A stretch of 64,000 nucleotides of DNA from Lachnospiraceae bacterium (GTDB lineage Bacteria; Bacillota; Clostridia; Lachnospirales; Lachnospiraceae), in NCBI GenBank assembly GCA_016290905.1, contig JAEEVO010000006.1, forward strand, positions 1 through 64,000. The letters run 5' to 3'. Within the stretch, counting starts at the first letter, position 1. The number at the start of each line of letters is the position of its first letter. A model generated the notes under the pieces. That model searched no databases. It had not been told where the DNA came from and worked only from the letters and a program-made list of their open reading frames with translations. Positions 50,867 through 60,455 of the stretch are shown here, one piece after another. The translations under genes were made by a program, and so were the position numbers.

Positions 50867-52339
50867 TTATACATCAGACTTGTCATTTATATATTCAGTA
50901 AACTGTTTTACAAGACCTGTGTCAAGCTTACCCTCGTCAGCCATGGCCGAAAGTATCGAAAGCGCCCTTTCCTTCGGCATCGCCTTTTTGTAAGGCCGGT
51001 CGTCAGCCGTAAGCGAATCAAAAATATCGGCTATCGTCATGATCCTTACTTCAAGCGGGAGCTTTTGGGCGGTTAATCCGTTCGGATATCCGCTTCCGTC
51101 AAGATATTCGTGATGTGCCGCCGCAAAACGCCTTACCAGCTTGAAATCATCCTGGAAAGAGATCTTTGAAAGTATCCTGTCCGTATAGACTACATGCATT
51201 TCTATGATTTTTCTCTCTTCCGCAGTAAGCGTGCCTCTTGCGACCATAAGCTCATGAAGCTCCTCATCTGTCAGGAACTCGACATTTTCGCTCTTTTCAC
51301 GGTCAAATATGCATATGTCCTTCATTTCCCGAATTTTCTTAAGCTTTTCATCGTCGAGGAAAGACGCTTTATTGCAGTCTCTTATAAAATCCTGACCTTC
51401 CTTAAGCTGTTTCTTTAGCTTTTTATAACCTTCCTCGGTAATAATACCGTCGTAAAAATCTATCTTAAGCAGTGCCTCCAGATATTTCCACCTGTTCTCC
51501 ATGATGGGAAGGCGGAAATCAAGCCTGTCGGATTTGTTCATTATCTCTAATGGCGTTATAAGCTTCCCGACATCGTGGACCATTGCCGCCAGTACAAGCT
51601 GCTCCCTTTCGCTGTCGGTTATATACTCAAAATCGGTCCGCGGTTTCTCCTCCCTCATCAGGAATTTTGCGAATCCGTCACAATACCTTGCCACATTAAA
51701 CGAATGATTTGCATTATACGGCGTTCTTTCGTCAATTGCGGTGGTCAGCGAGGATACAAACGAATACAACATATCCCGCAGCTGTCTGACAAGTATCATG
51801 TTCGACAGGGAAATGGCGGCTTCCGAAGCTATCGAAAATACTATGCTGGCGTTTTCCTCCGAAAACGCGGTTATATTTCCGTCCTCTCCCTTCGCATTTA
51901 TAAGCTGGAGCACGCCTATGACCTTACCGTCATGGTCTATCAGCGGAACTACGAGCATCGATTTTGTGTTATAGCCCGTTATGCTGTCATATTTTTTCGG
52001 TCCCTGCCAGTCAAAGGAGGAATCATTATATACATCGGGAATGTTTACGGTCTTTTTATGTATGGCTGTATAGGCGCATACATATTTTTCATCGAGTGAA
52101 ACCGGAGGCATGGATTCTATCGGTTCCCCGTTGCCGCCCTGATACACATTCATGGTGTGGTTCCTGAGTATCATGAACTCCAGCTTCTTGTTTCTTAATA
52201 TATATAATGTACCGGCATCACAACCGGATATGTCCATGCACTCGCTTATAAGTTTTTCCAGAAGTTTGGAATAACTCTTTTCCGCCGTCAGGCTTATTGC
52301 TATATCAAGTATTCTTTGAAGATCGGCCGTTATAGTCAT
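50867..52339 (-). CDS. GAF-HD-GYP protein (putative cyclic dinucleotide phosphodiesterase)
   Basis: A 490-residue cytoplasmic protein. A GAF domain (about 10-175) senses a small ligand. The HD-GYP domain follows with MVHDVGKL (HD metal pair), an extra region with DxxxxK, HHEYLDGSGYPNGL carrying the GYP motif, and ADIFDSLTADDRPYK. It should hydrolyse c-di-GMP or a similar dinucleotide. The ATG at 52339 is fixed by an ATGA overlap with the upstream gene. Coupling with a CHASE2 cyclase in one operon suggests a combined second-messenger module. Confidence 0.92.
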   Translation of the reverse strand: MTITADLQRILDIAISLTAEKSYSKLLEKLISECMDISGCDAGTLYILRNKKLEFMILRNHTMNVYQGGNGEPIESMPPVSLDEKYVCAYTAIHKKTVNIPDVYNDSSFDWQGPKKYDSITGYNTKSMLVVPLIDHDGKVIGVLQLINAKGEDGNITAFSEENASIVFSIASEAAISLSNMILVRQLRDMLYSFVSSLTTAIDERTPYNANHSFNVARYCDGFAKFLMREEKPRTDFEYITDSEREQLVLAAMVHDVGKLITPLEIMNKSDRLDFRLPIMENRWKYLEALLKIDFYDGIITEEGYKKLKKQLKEGQDFIRDCNKASFLDDEKLKKIREMKDICIFDREKSENVEFLTDEELHELMVARGTLTAEERKIIEMHVVYTDRILSKISFQDDFKLVRRFAAAHHEYLDGSGYPNGLTAQKLPLEVRIMTIADIFDSLTADDRPYKKAMPKERALSILSAMADEGKLDTGLVKQFTEYINDKSDV

Positions 52340-53124
52340 TTCAATACCTCCCGATTGCAAAAACCTGTGCGTTTAAGATAATCATATGATTTTTCAAGCT
52401 TTTCTGCACCCGAAACCTCTATAAGTACGGAGGGATCGCATTCGAACAGTTCTTTTTCCTTTAATACCGTCCAATCAATGCTCCCGGAGCCCACCGGCAG
52501 ATGCAGGTCTTCGCCCCCGTCGTTGTCATTTATGTGAATATGCTTTATATGTCCGGCGAGAGCATTTATCCAATCCTGTATGTCACATCCGGAAAGGTAT
52601 GCATGCGCGATATCAAGACATACCCCGAAGTTTTGTCTGTCCGAAAGTCCGTCCGCCACTTTTGATAACAGCTCCGGGCTTTCATCAAACATGTTTTCAA
52701 GATAAATGTTCAGTCCGCGGTACTCATCACATTTCCTGCCCCAGTATTCGATATTTGCTTCCGTCCAGTTCTTCCTGTAGATGCCGGATTTAAACTCGGC
52801 CAGATAATTGGTGTGAAATACAACGCCTCTTACTCCAAGCTCCGAGGCTATTTCAAGGCTCTGCCTCACTCTTAAATCCGAGGCATTCCTTATCAGCGGA
52901 TCGCGGCTGGATACGGTTATGTCAAGAAACGCTCCGTGCATGGTATCGTTCTTCGTATCTCTCCCGAGACTCTTATATACATTTATAATTTCTTTTGTCC
53001 TTGCCTTATCTTCAAGAATCTCCGGATTAAAGAATTCGTTATATTCAAAGCTTAATCCGTATTTTGATGAAATTTCGGCCCATTCCCCGGCTTTTTCGTA
53101 TTCCGGTATGCACTCCAATACCAT
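52336..53124 (-). CDS. Sugar phosphate isomerase/epimerase-like TIM-barrel protein
   Basis: A 262-residue TIM barrel of the xylose-isomerase-like (AP endonuclease 2) superfamily. Metal-site segments include YLENMFDESPE, NFGVCLDIAHAYLSG, HIKHIHINDNDGG and VLIEVSG. Which sugar or compound it handles is unclear. Upstream of the ATG at 53124 the frame stays open for about 12 codons (IGAVGKRGSGH) right up to the cyclase stop, and the ribosome site before the ATG is weak, so a non-ATG start closer to 53158 is possible. Located between the cyclase and HD-GYP genes in the operon. Confidence 0.8.
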   Translation of the reverse strand: MVLECIPEYEKAGEWAEISSKYGLSFEYNEFFNPEILEDKARTKEIINVYKSLGRDTKNDTMHGAFLDITVSSRDPLIRNASDLRVRQSLEIASELGVRGVVFHTNYLAEFKSGIYRKNWTEANIEYWGRKCDEYRGLNIYLENMFDESPELLSKVADGLSDRQNFGVCLDIAHAYLSGCDIQDWINALAGHIKHIHINDNDGGEDLHLPVGSGSIDWTVLKEKELFECDPSVLIEVSGAEKLEKSYDYLKRTGFCNREVLK

Positions 53125-53158
53125 GTGTCCGCTACCCCGCTTTCCAACAGCTCCAATT

Positions 53159-55015
53159 CTATTTTACACAGACTCTGTAAACAAATATCTTCTTTTGCTT
53201 TCCCTTAAGAGGGATCTCTCCGACATCCTCTGTTTCTATCCTGTCTCCGAGACGCTTTTTAACCTCTTCGCTTATAAGTATCTCCCCCGCTTTGGCATTG
53301 CTCTCAAGACGGGCTGCCGTATTGACCGTATCTCCGATAGCTGTGTAGTCCATACGGAATTTACTTCCTATATTTCCGATGATCGCTTCCCCGCAGTTAA
53401 CTCCGATACCGTAGCTGACCTTTTTTCCAAAACGTTCCAGAAGCTTTTCTCCCAAAGCCTCGGAAGCCTTTGCTATGTCACAGGCTGTCATAACGGCACG
53501 GTAAACATAATCGTCAAGATCAAACGGGGAGTTAAAGACAGCCATTGCCGCATCTCCTATGAACTTGTCCAATGTTCCCTTATTCTTGAATATCGCATCG
53601 GTTATTACGCCAAAGTATTCATTTAAGATCTCTACGACTTCTTTAGGATCAAGGTTCTCGGACATGGTCGTAAAGCCTCTGATGTCTACGAACAGAACCG
53701 CCACATCCTTGTTCCTGCCTCCGAGCTGCAGCTGATATGTACCCGAACCCGCAACATCATCAACGATCTCCGGCGCCACATACATACGAAATGCCCTGTT
53801 TATCTTTACCCTCTCGGAACGTGCCGAAACATAGTGATATACAACCATTCCTATCATCAGCATCACGCAGGAAAAGATCATGTACAAAAGCATGATGTAG
53901 ATGCCGTTCCGGTAAAAGATCACGGATATGACCATATGCAGTATCAGCGTAGCGACCGCCATTATCACGCCCTTTATGATATTCACGCTCATCATCGCAA
54001 AGCAGAGGATGCCGCTTACGATCGCATAAATAACAGCCAGGACGGTCTGGTTTGCATCGGTCTGGAAACGTCCTTCAAATACAGCCTCCATTATATTGGC
54101 ATGTATCTCTACTCCGTACATACGGGATTCGTCGCTGCCGTTCGAAAAAAGTATCTTAAAATCATCCTGGAGTCCCGAAGCATATGCCCCGACCATGACA
54201 ATATTGTTAGCCAGGCTCTCCGCGGAAACTTCACCGTTTAAGATATCTATGAAGGAAACGCTGTCAAATCCCCCCGGACCTTCAGCATAGGAAAAACGGT
54301 ATCTGTTCACCGGGTCGGATGCATAATCCGGTATGACTATGCCTGCGTAGTCAGGATGATTTTCGGCATATTTTTCGTTTTTCTTTACATATTCGGAAAA
54401 TTTCTTAAGTATCTGTATGGAGAAGCTGTCATACCATGTCCCCTGATACCGCATGCCCGTAAATGCCGTAGTTATATAATCGTACATGTCGGGCTCACAG
54501 TTTGTAAGACCGTAAGAAACAACCTTTTCCAGTTCGTTATAGGGGTATGTTATGGAATCAATATGCACGAGATTGTCTATGGTGAGCTTTTCCCTTCCGG
54601 TTCCGTGTTCGGAAAGGCTGGCGTTTATGCCGACCACAACATTGCCGGATTCTTCGGCCGCTTCTGCAAAAGCCGCATCACCCTCCGGATCCTTGTTGCC
54701 CGTAAAAAGTAAATCGAATGCAATGACTGCGGGACGGTACTCTCCCGCATTGAGCCTGTTGATCAGATCGGCATATACCTGTCTGCTCCAGCCGGACTGC
54801 TGCCCCAAAGCATTCATCGTCTTTTCGTCTATCTTTATGATCGTTATCGGAAGTACGCTTACCGATTCCGTCTGATACACGCTGTCGGAAAATTGTATGT
54901 TCAAAACATTAAAAGTCCTGAAATACGTAAACAAAAACACACATACCGCAACCAGTACGGAAATGCCTATCCTTATACGCACGTCCGGCAGCGGACGTTT
55001 ACGACCCTTCGCCAT
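53159..55015 (-). CDS. CHASE2-domain class III adenylate/guanylate cyclase
   Basis: A 618-residue membrane cyclase. The first helix (about 15-32) leads to an outside CHASE2 domain (about 40-330). Three helices follow (335-400). The cyclase domain (about 430-618) has VDIRGFTTMS and GDAAMAVF metal sites and the AIGDTVNTAARLE substrate segment. It would make cAMP or cGMP in response to an outside signal. The operon also has a FecR protein; CHASE2 and FecR genes often neighbour one another, as I remember. A good promoter lies upstream. Confidence 0.93.
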   Translation of the reverse strand: MAKGRKRPLPDVRIRIGISVLVAVCVFLFTYFRTFNVLNIQFSDSVYQTESVSVLPITIIKIDEKTMNALGQQSGWSRQVYADLINRLNAGEYRPAVIAFDLLFTGNKDPEGDAAFAEAAEESGNVVVGINASLSEHGTGREKLTIDNLVHIDSITYPYNELEKVVSYGLTNCEPDMYDYITTAFTGMRYQGTWYDSFSIQILKKFSEYVKKNEKYAENHPDYAGIVIPDYASDPVNRYRFSYAEGPGGFDSVSFIDILNGEVSAESLANNIVMVGAYASGLQDDFKILFSNGSDESRMYGVEIHANIMEAVFEGRFQTDANQTVLAVIYAIVSGILCFAMMSVNIIKGVIMAVATLILHMVISVIFYRNGIYIMLLYMIFSCVMLMIGMVVYHYVSARSERVKINRAFRMYVAPEIVDDVAGSGTYQLQLGGRNKDVAVLFVDIRGFTTMSENLDPKEVVEILNEYFGVITDAIFKNKGTLDKFIGDAAMAVFNSPFDLDDYVYRAVMTACDIAKASEALGEKLLERFGKKVSYGIGVNCGEAIIGNIGSKFRMDYTAIGDTVNTAARLESNAKAGEILISEEVKKRLGDRIETEDVGEIPLKGKQKKIFVYRVCVK

Positions 55016-55053
55016 AGCATACTCCCTTCAATTCCTACTTCCCCGTATATCAA

Positions 55054-55082
55054 ACTATAACAAAAACAAAGAATAAAATCAA
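55054..55082 (-). promoter_or_regulatory. Promoter of the cyclase operon
   Basis: TTGATT (55077-55082), 17 bases, TATAGT (55054-55059) on the minus strand. Confidence 0.75.
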
Positions 55083-55148
55083 TATATTATTTGGCGGATT
55101 GACCTGACGTTTTTCGCAAATTCAGAGTACTTTTTGCCTGTTATTGCC

Positions 55149-55177
55149 TTGACGAAAACCGGGTTTTATTATACACT
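55149..55177 (+). promoter_or_regulatory. Possible promoter of the hydrolase gene
   Basis: TTGACG (55149-55154), 17 bases, TACACT (55172-55177) on the plus strand. An ATCCCG/CGGGAT hairpin follows at 55187-55203. Confidence 0.45.
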
Positions 55178-55210
55178 CCGATTATGGATCCCGTTACGGG
55201 ATTAATTTGA

Positions 55211-55366
55211 TTATAACAAAACAGAAGATATCCCCCACCTCTTAGCGTAGCGAAGGTGGGGGGAGATCTTCGTTTCAGGCGGGGTTCAAACCCCGACTGA
55301 AATGAGATGCGGAGCATCGTTTTGTTACCGAGGAAACGCTGAAGGCGTTTTTGAGGTGACTTTGAC
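55211..55366 (+). repeat. Modular hairpin repeat, copy C (expanded)
   Basis: Same frame as copy A on the plus strand, but about 80 extra bases sit between TATAACAAAACAGAAGAT and GATGCGGAGCATCG. The insert holds two further hairpins: TCCCCCACC/GGTGGGGGGA and GGCGGGGTTCAAACCCCG-type. After it come the GTTTTGTTACCGAGGAAACGC hairpin and GAGGTGACTTTGAC end. It ends 22 bases before the start codon of the hydrolase gene. Confidence 0.75.
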
Positions 55367-55387
55367 TAAAAACGGGGGTTTATGATC

Positions 55388-57043
55388 ATGAAAGAAATGC
55401 CGGTTGTTAACAAGATCAACGGTGGAGTGTGCTGGGAGCACACATTTGAAAGGTTTTCGGCAGTATGCTATGTACCCGAAAACGATAAGGACGACGACTT
55501 ACTGAACTACGGATTTATCGCTCCGTATCTGCTTGTCTTTTCACCGGAAAAGTTTTCCTTTGAAAAGGCTGCAGCTTTCGCAAAGGAAAACGGTTTCGAA
55601 AAGCTGGCAAAGGATTTTGCGACAAGCGTTGTATTCATATATCCTGCTTCGGCAAACGGATGGGCTGACGCAGAACCGACGATCTTTGACGAGATCCTTG
55701 AAAACTCAAGGATAAATCAGTATTATGAAAACGGCGTTGCCAAATGCTGGAACCGTTTTACCCATAAACTCGAGGATTATCACATCCGCGGTGCCATCTT
55801 CAGGACAAATCTCTTCGGATACGGGGCTTCCGCCGATTATATCGCAAAGAACTGCCTCAAGCACTTTGAAGGCGCAGGTCTCTGGGGAAGAGCGGACAGT
55901 GCGGCTGTTACCTGCATCCTGTCGGGTCTTTCGGTACTTCCCGATGTTCAGGCAGACGATATCCCTGTAATTTCAATAGGTAACAGTGACGGGATAAATG
56001 CAGCTCTTAAGGAAAAGATCAAATATCTCTATGTAAAAGAGACCGCCGACGTATATGCCGATTACTATGCATTTTCGCGCAAATTCAGACGTATGCTCGG
56101 CATCCTCGAGCTCGATCCCGATCTTGAGGCTGAAGGCATGGTCATCGAACCCGGCATCGAAACACTTACAACCTCAAAAGATAACGCCGGTGATGACAAG
56201 GGAACCGAAACCCACCGCGTAGGGTATTTTGCATTTTATAACAAAACCATATTCGACAACGGCCCCGCCCCGCTGCTTATCACCTTCCACGGTGGCGGAG
56301 ACAGCGCGTTTTATATCGCATACATCTCCGGATGGGCTAAGATAGCTCACAGGCATGATTTCCTGCTGGTTTCAATAGAGCACCACCTGAACAGCACCGC
56401 AACCGAGATGACGGAGCTTATAGAAAGACTTAAAAAGAGATACCGCATAGATACTTCAAGGATCTACTGCAGCGGTTTCTCCATGGGCGGATGCAAAAGC
56501 TGGGATTTCATCGGAGAACATCCCTCTTTACTTGCCGCCGCAGCACCAATGGATGCAACCTTCGAGCTCGGCCTCAATGTATTCGGTCAGCAGTCAGCCT
56601 TTGAACTGAACAAAACGGTTCCGGTTCCGTGTTTCTATGCGGGAGGTGAGATTACTCCACTTCCCGAGCTTCCGTTCCAGGCTCAGAAATGCCTTGACAG
56701 GATAAAGTATATCCTCGAACTCAACGGTGCTGTAAAGAAATATGATGTTACGCTGGAGGACAAGGATAACTGGGAGAATAAGATCTGGGGCATTAACGGA
56801 GACGAGACCTATAAGACCTTCGATCCAAACAGGCAAGCAACTCTTACGATTGAATTGTTTAAGAATGCAGACGGAAAATGCTATAACGCACTCGGCTGTA
56901 TCAGCGGTCAGGGGCATGAATGCAGAGAGCACACATGTGAAAATGCATGGAGGTTTATGTCCAACTTCCGCCGTCTTGAGGACGGAAGCATAGAAGGCGG
57001 CGAATTTGAAGCCGTTAAGGGCAGCTTTACAGAGGAACTCTAA
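55388..57043 (+). CDS. Alpha/beta hydrolase (PHB-depolymerase-like esterase)
   Basis: A 551-residue protein whose C-terminal half (about 290-480) is an alpha/beta hydrolase: LLITFHGGGDS oxyanion segment and the nucleophile elbow CSGFSMGGCKSW. The N-terminal half has no family I can name. A late histidine in the GQGHECREH segment may be catalytic. Related enzymes are feruloyl or PHB-type esterases, but no signal peptide is seen. The ATG at 55388 is preferred to 55382 on spacing from GGGGG; both are possible. It carries a hairpin repeat in its leader. Confidence 0.75.
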   Translation: MKEMPVVNKINGGVCWEHTFERFSAVCYVPENDKDDDLLNYGFIAPYLLVFSPEKFSFEKAAAFAKENGFEKLAKDFATSVVFIYPASANGWADAEPTIFDEILENSRINQYYENGVAKCWNRFTHKLEDYHIRGAIFRTNLFGYGASADYIAKNCLKHFEGAGLWGRADSAAVTCILSGLSVLPDVQADDIPVISIGNSDGINAALKEKIKYLYVKETADVYADYYAFSRKFRRMLGILELDPDLEAEGMVIEPGIETLTTSKDNAGDDKGTETHRVGYFAFYNKTIFDNGPAPLLITFHGGGDSAFYIAYISGWAKIAHRHDFLLVSIEHHLNSTATEMTELIERLKKRYRIDTSRIYCSGFSMGGCKSWDFIGEHPSLLAAAAPMDATFELGLNVFGQQSAFELNKTVPVPCFYAGGEITPLPELPFQAQKCLDRIKYILELNGAVKKYDVTLEDKDNWENKIWGINGDETYKTFDPNRQATLTIELFKNADGKCYNALGCISGQGHECREHTCENAWRFMSNFRRLEDGSIEGGEFEAVKGSFTEEL

Positions 57044-57050
57044 AAAACAC

Positions 57051-57078
57051 TTGCCTTTTCATAACTTTCTAGTATAAT
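57051..57078 (+). promoter_or_regulatory. Promoter of the FGGY kinase-sodium channel operon
   Basis: TTGCCT (57051-57056), 16 bases, TATAAT (57073-57078), starting eight bases after the preceding stop. Confidence 0.6.
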
Positions 57079-57115
57079 AGAAAATGTTAAAATTTGTCAT
57101 TCGGGAGGATGGTAT

Positions 57116-58705
57116 ATGGATGCAGCTAAATGTATAGAAAACGGACTCGGCGTCCTTGGTATAGAGTTTGGTTCCACAAGGATCAAGGCCGTCATCATCG
57201 ATGAGAGCTACAAACCGATCGCCGAAGGCGGTCATGAATGGGAGAACAGGTTTGAAAACGGAGTATGGACTTATTCTCTCGATGATATCTGGACAGGACT
57301 TAAGGACTGCTATGCGGATCTTAAGAAAAACGTAAAGGAAAAATACGGTGTTACCATAAAGAAATTTGCAGCCATCGGCTTTTCTGCAATGATGCACGGC
57401 TATATGGCCTTCGACAAAGACGGAAATCTCATGGTTCCCTTCAGGACATGGAGAAACACCATTACGGGCGAAGCTGCCGAGAAGCTGACAAAAGAGTTTA
57501 ATTTCAACATACCTCAGAGATGGAGCATCGCCCATCTTTATCAGTCGATCCTAAACGGAGAAGAACATGTCGTAAAGATCGACTTTTTAAGCACACTTGC
57601 AGTTTACATCCATTACATGCTTACAGGAAAGCGTGTTGCGGGTGTCGGTGAGGCTTCGGGTATGTTCCCGATTGATTCATCAACCGGTGATTATAACGCA
57701 TCAATGGTTGCAAAGTTTGACAGCCTTATAGCAGACAAGGGCTTCCCCTGGAAGCTCAGGGACATCCTTCCCAAGGTACTTACCGCAGGAGACGAAGCAG
57801 GCATCCTTACCGAAGCAGGTGCAAAGCTCCTTGATGAGAGCGGAGATCTTGAAGCAGGTATACCTCTCTGTCCGCCCGAGGGTGACGCCGGGACAGGAAT
57901 GGCAGCCACCAACAGCGTTGCAAAACGTACGGGAAATGTATCTGCGGGAACCTCGATCTTTGCAATGGTAGTTCTGGAAAAAGATCTTTCAAAGGTATAT
58001 CCCATCATCGACATCGTAACCACCCCGGACGGGAGCAACGTCGGCATGGTTCACTGCAATAACTGTACTTCGGATATCAACGCATGGGTCAACATCATCG
58101 CCGAAGCCATCGAGGCGACCGGTGGGACAGTCGACAAAGGAAAGCTTTATGTCACTCTGTTCAACAAGGCTCTCGAAGGTGATGCGGACTGCGGCGGACT
58201 GATCTCCTACAACTATCTATCCGGAGAATCGGTTACGGGACTTGATGCGGGAAGACCTATGTTTGTCAGAACTCCCGACGCAAAGTTTAATCTTGCAAAC
58301 TTTATGCGGACTCATATCTATTCCGCATTTGCAACCCTTAAGACGGGCTGTGACGTCATGATCCGTGACGAAGGAGTCAGGGTTGATACTCTTTACGGAC
58401 ATGGCGGTATATTCAAAACAAAGGGCGTAGCACAGTCAATACTTGCGGCAGCTCTTAATTCACCGGTATCTGTAATGGAGACGGCCGGAGAAGGCGGCGC
58501 ATGGGGCATGGCTCTTCTTGCGGCATATATGATAAGAAAGGCTTCCGGCGAAGCACTCGGTGACTTCCTTCAGACAAAAGTATTTGCAGGACAGAAGGGC
58601 GAGACCATAAAACCCGAGGCAGCACTTGCAGAAGGCTTTGATAAGTTTGAAGAAGTTTATCTTAAAGGACTTGCCGCCGAAAAGGCAGCCGTTGAGAACA
58701 TCTGA
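57116..58705 (+). CDS. FGGY-family carbohydrate kinase
   Basis: A 529-residue sugar kinase. The N-terminal phosphate loop [13 protein letters not shown], a [13 protein letters not shown] segment, the second phosphate motif [13 protein letters not shown] and the C-terminal [13 protein letters not shown] and [11 protein letters not shown] segments are the FGGY pattern. It most resembles the xylulose/ribulokinase branch, but the sugar is not certain. GGAGG lies before the ATG. It heads an operon with a voltage-gated sodium channel, which gives no hint about the sugar. Confidence 0.92.
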   Translation: MDAAKCIENGLGVLGIEFGSTRIKAVIIDESYKPIAEGGHEWENRFENGVWTYSLDDIWTGLKDCYADLKKNVKEKYGVTIKKFAAIGFSAMMHGYMAFDKDGNLMVPFRTWRNTITGEAAEKLTKEFNFNIPQRWSIAHLYQSILNGEEHVVKIDFLSTLAVYIHYMLTGKRVAGVGEASGMFPIDSSTGDYNASMVAKFDSLIADKGFPWKLRDILPKVLTAGDEAGILTEAGAKLLDESGDLEAGIPLCPPEGDAGTGMAATNSVAKRTGNVSAGTSIFAMVVLEKDLSKVYPIIDIVTTPDGSNVGMVHCNNCTSDINAWVNIIAEAIEATGGTVDKGKLYVTLFNKALEGDADCGGLISYNYLSGESVTGLDAGRPMFVRTPDAKFNLANFMRTHIYSAFATLKTGCDVMIRDEGVRVDTLYGHGGIFKTKGVAQSILAAALNSPVSVMETAGEGGAWGMALLAAYMIRKASGEALGDFLQTKVFAGQKGETIKPEAALAEGFDKFEEVYLKGLAAEKAAVENI

Positions 58706-58732
58706 TAAAATATTTTGAAGGAAGCACTAACA

Positions 58733-59587
58733 ATGGAAAAACTTAAAAACTTTGTCGAAGGCCGGCTTTTTCAGGGTTTTATCCTGGTGGTCATACTTAT
58801 CAATTCGATAGTTTTAGGTCTTCAGACAATCCCTTCCTTAGGGGAAGGCACCACGGCGGGAAGTATCCTGTCGGTCATTGATACCATATGTCTGGTAATC
58901 TTTATCGTGGAAATGGTGCTCAAGCTCATAGCTTACCGTTTCTTAGGATATTTCAAGAGCGGATGGAACTGGTTTGACTTCATTATAATACTGACTTCCA
59001 TCGCATCGGGCCTGTCGGTACTTTCATCCGCAAGAATACTTCGTGTATTCAGAGTGTTCCGCTCACTTAAAGGCCTGCGCGGATTCAAGATGGTAAGCGC
59101 ATTAAAGCCTCTCCAGGTGATCATCGGCGCTATCGGAAAGTCCCTGCCCGGAATAACATGGACAGCATTCCTGCTGATAATCATCTATTACATCTTCTCG
59201 ATAATCGGAGTTACACAGTTTGGCGAAGCATTCCCTGACTGGTTCGGAGACATACCGAAAGCCATGTACACCCTGTTCCAGGTAATGACCTTAGAGAGCT
59301 GGTCAATGGGCATAAGCCGTCCTGTAATGGAGGTATTCTCTTACGCATGGGCTTACTTCGTTCCGTTTGTACTCATTTCTTCATTTATAATGATGAACGT
59401 AGTGGTAGGTGTTGTTGTAAACGCTATCAGCGAAGTCTCCGAAATGAGAAAGAAAAATGACGCAGCCGAAGAAGACTCCGCTTCCGAAAAAGAGGGTAAG
59501 AAAGAAATAAATGTTGACGATATCCGGACAGAGATAAAAGAAGTCCGCGAACATCTTGAAAAGCTTGAAGCAATGCTTAACAAATAA
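58733..59587 (+). CDS. Bacterial voltage-gated sodium channel (NaChBac/NavAb family)
   Basis: A 284-residue six-helix channel forming homotetramers. S4 holds the voltage-sensing arginines R101, R104, R107 and R110 (RILRVFRVFR). The selectivity filter TLESWSM (186-192) is identical to that of NavAb-type sodium channels. S6 (about 215-240) leads to an acidic tail and a C-terminal coiled coil (IKEVREHLEKLEAML), as in BacNav proteins. The ATG at 58733 is taken over a TTG six codons earlier. Preceded by a sugar kinase and followed by an unknown membrane protein, 24 bases away. Confidence 0.95.
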   Translation: MEKLKNFVEGRLFQGFILVVILINSIVLGLQTIPSLGEGTTAGSILSVIDTICLVIFIVEMVLKLIAYRFLGYFKSGWNWFDFIIILTSIASGLSVLSSARILRVFRVFRSLKGLRGFKMVSALKPLQVIIGAIGKSLPGITWTAFLLIIIYYIFSIIGVTQFGEAFPDWFGDIPKAMYTLFQVMTLESWSMGISRPVMEVFSYAWAYFVPFVLISSFIMMNVVVGVVVNAISEVSEMRKKNDAAEEDSASEKEGKKEINVDDIRTEIKEVREHLEKLEAMLNK

Positions 59588-59611
59588 ATTAAACACACAA
59601 GGAGAAAAACA

Positions 59612-60367
59612 ATGGCAGAAGAGACCAAAAACGAAATCGAAAAAAACGAAACCGTAGCAGCCGCTCCGGCAGAAAGCTCAGAGGTAAAAGAAGAAGCTAA
59701 AAAGAACAAGGAAAACAAACTTGAAATTCTTGTAGCCATATTCCTCGGCGTAACAGCCCTTCTTACAGCATGGGCAACATGGATCGGTTCACTTCACGGA
59801 GGAAACCAGTCCACCAATTACACAAAGAGCAATAATACAGCTTCCGATGGAAACTCCCTGTACAACGAAGGATTACAGTTGTATCTTTCGGATCTCATGG
59901 CATGGAATACCTATATGGAGTATAGCTATGATCTTGCAATTGCCCAGGCAAAGGGTGATGAGATAGAAACTCAGCTGATCCAAGAAAAACTGGAAGTATT
60001 CGCAGACCAGAACTTCAGCCCGGATCTCATCGAAGCATATAACAAAATGACTGATGACATGAATTCACCTTTTACAGAAGAATTCGTTGACTCATATTTT
60101 ACAGAGGCTGAAGATAAGCTTGCAGAATCGCGGGCTCTCCTTGAAGAAGGCCAGAAAGACAACGCCAACGGAGATTCTTACAACCTTGTAAATGTTATTT
60201 ATTCTATCGTATTGTTCATGTTAGGTATCATCGGCATCTTCAAGCGTCTGCCTAACCGTACGGTTGTATTTGGCATAGCGGTATTCTTCCTTGTTCTTGC
60301 AACCATTTACATGTTTACGATACCCATGCCCACAGGCTTCAGCTTCTCAAGCTTTTTCTCACACTAA
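59612..60367 (+). CDS. Unknown membrane protein next to the sodium channel
   Basis: A 251-residue protein. A charged N-terminal cytosolic part (residues 1-35, E/K/A-rich) precedes one helix (about 37-57). A mostly helical outside domain of about 125 residues follows, and two C-terminal helices (about 196-214 and 220-240) close it. It may have one outside domain between helix 1 and helix 2. I recognise no family with certainty. AAGGAG precedes the ATG. Position makes it a candidate accessory subunit or regulator of the channel. Confidence 0.7.
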   Translation: MAEETKNEIEKNETVAAAPAESSEVKEEAKKNKENKLEILVAIFLGVTALLTAWATWIGSLHGGNQSTNYTKSNNTASDGNSLYNEGLQLYLSDLMAWNTYMEYSYDLAIAQAKGDEIETQLIQEKLEVFADQNFSPDLIEAYNKMTDDMNSPFTEEFVDSYFTEAEDKLAESRALLEEGQKDNANGDSYNLVNVIYSIVLFMLGIIGIFKRLPNRTVVFGIAVFFLVLATIYMFTIPMPTGFSFSSFFSH

Positions 60368-60392
60368 GATCTTTGCGGAATGATCCGGAATT

Positions 60393-60427
60393 AAAAAAGC
60401 TCCCGTCCAAAAAGGCGGGAGCTTTTC
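60393..60427. terminator. Bidirectional terminator
   Basis: AAAAAAGCTCCCG pairs with CGGGAGCTTTT around a short loop, between the plus-strand channel operon and the minus-strand copper ATPase gene. Near copy of 48491-48525. Confidence 0.85.
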
Positions 60428-60455
60428 AATTGTCATTCGTATCCGTTCTGTCTGC

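Noticed and set aside
55280-55295. CGGGGTTCAAACCCCG, like a tRNA T-arm
   Set aside because: No acceptor, D or anticodon arms nearby; it is a hairpin in the repeat.
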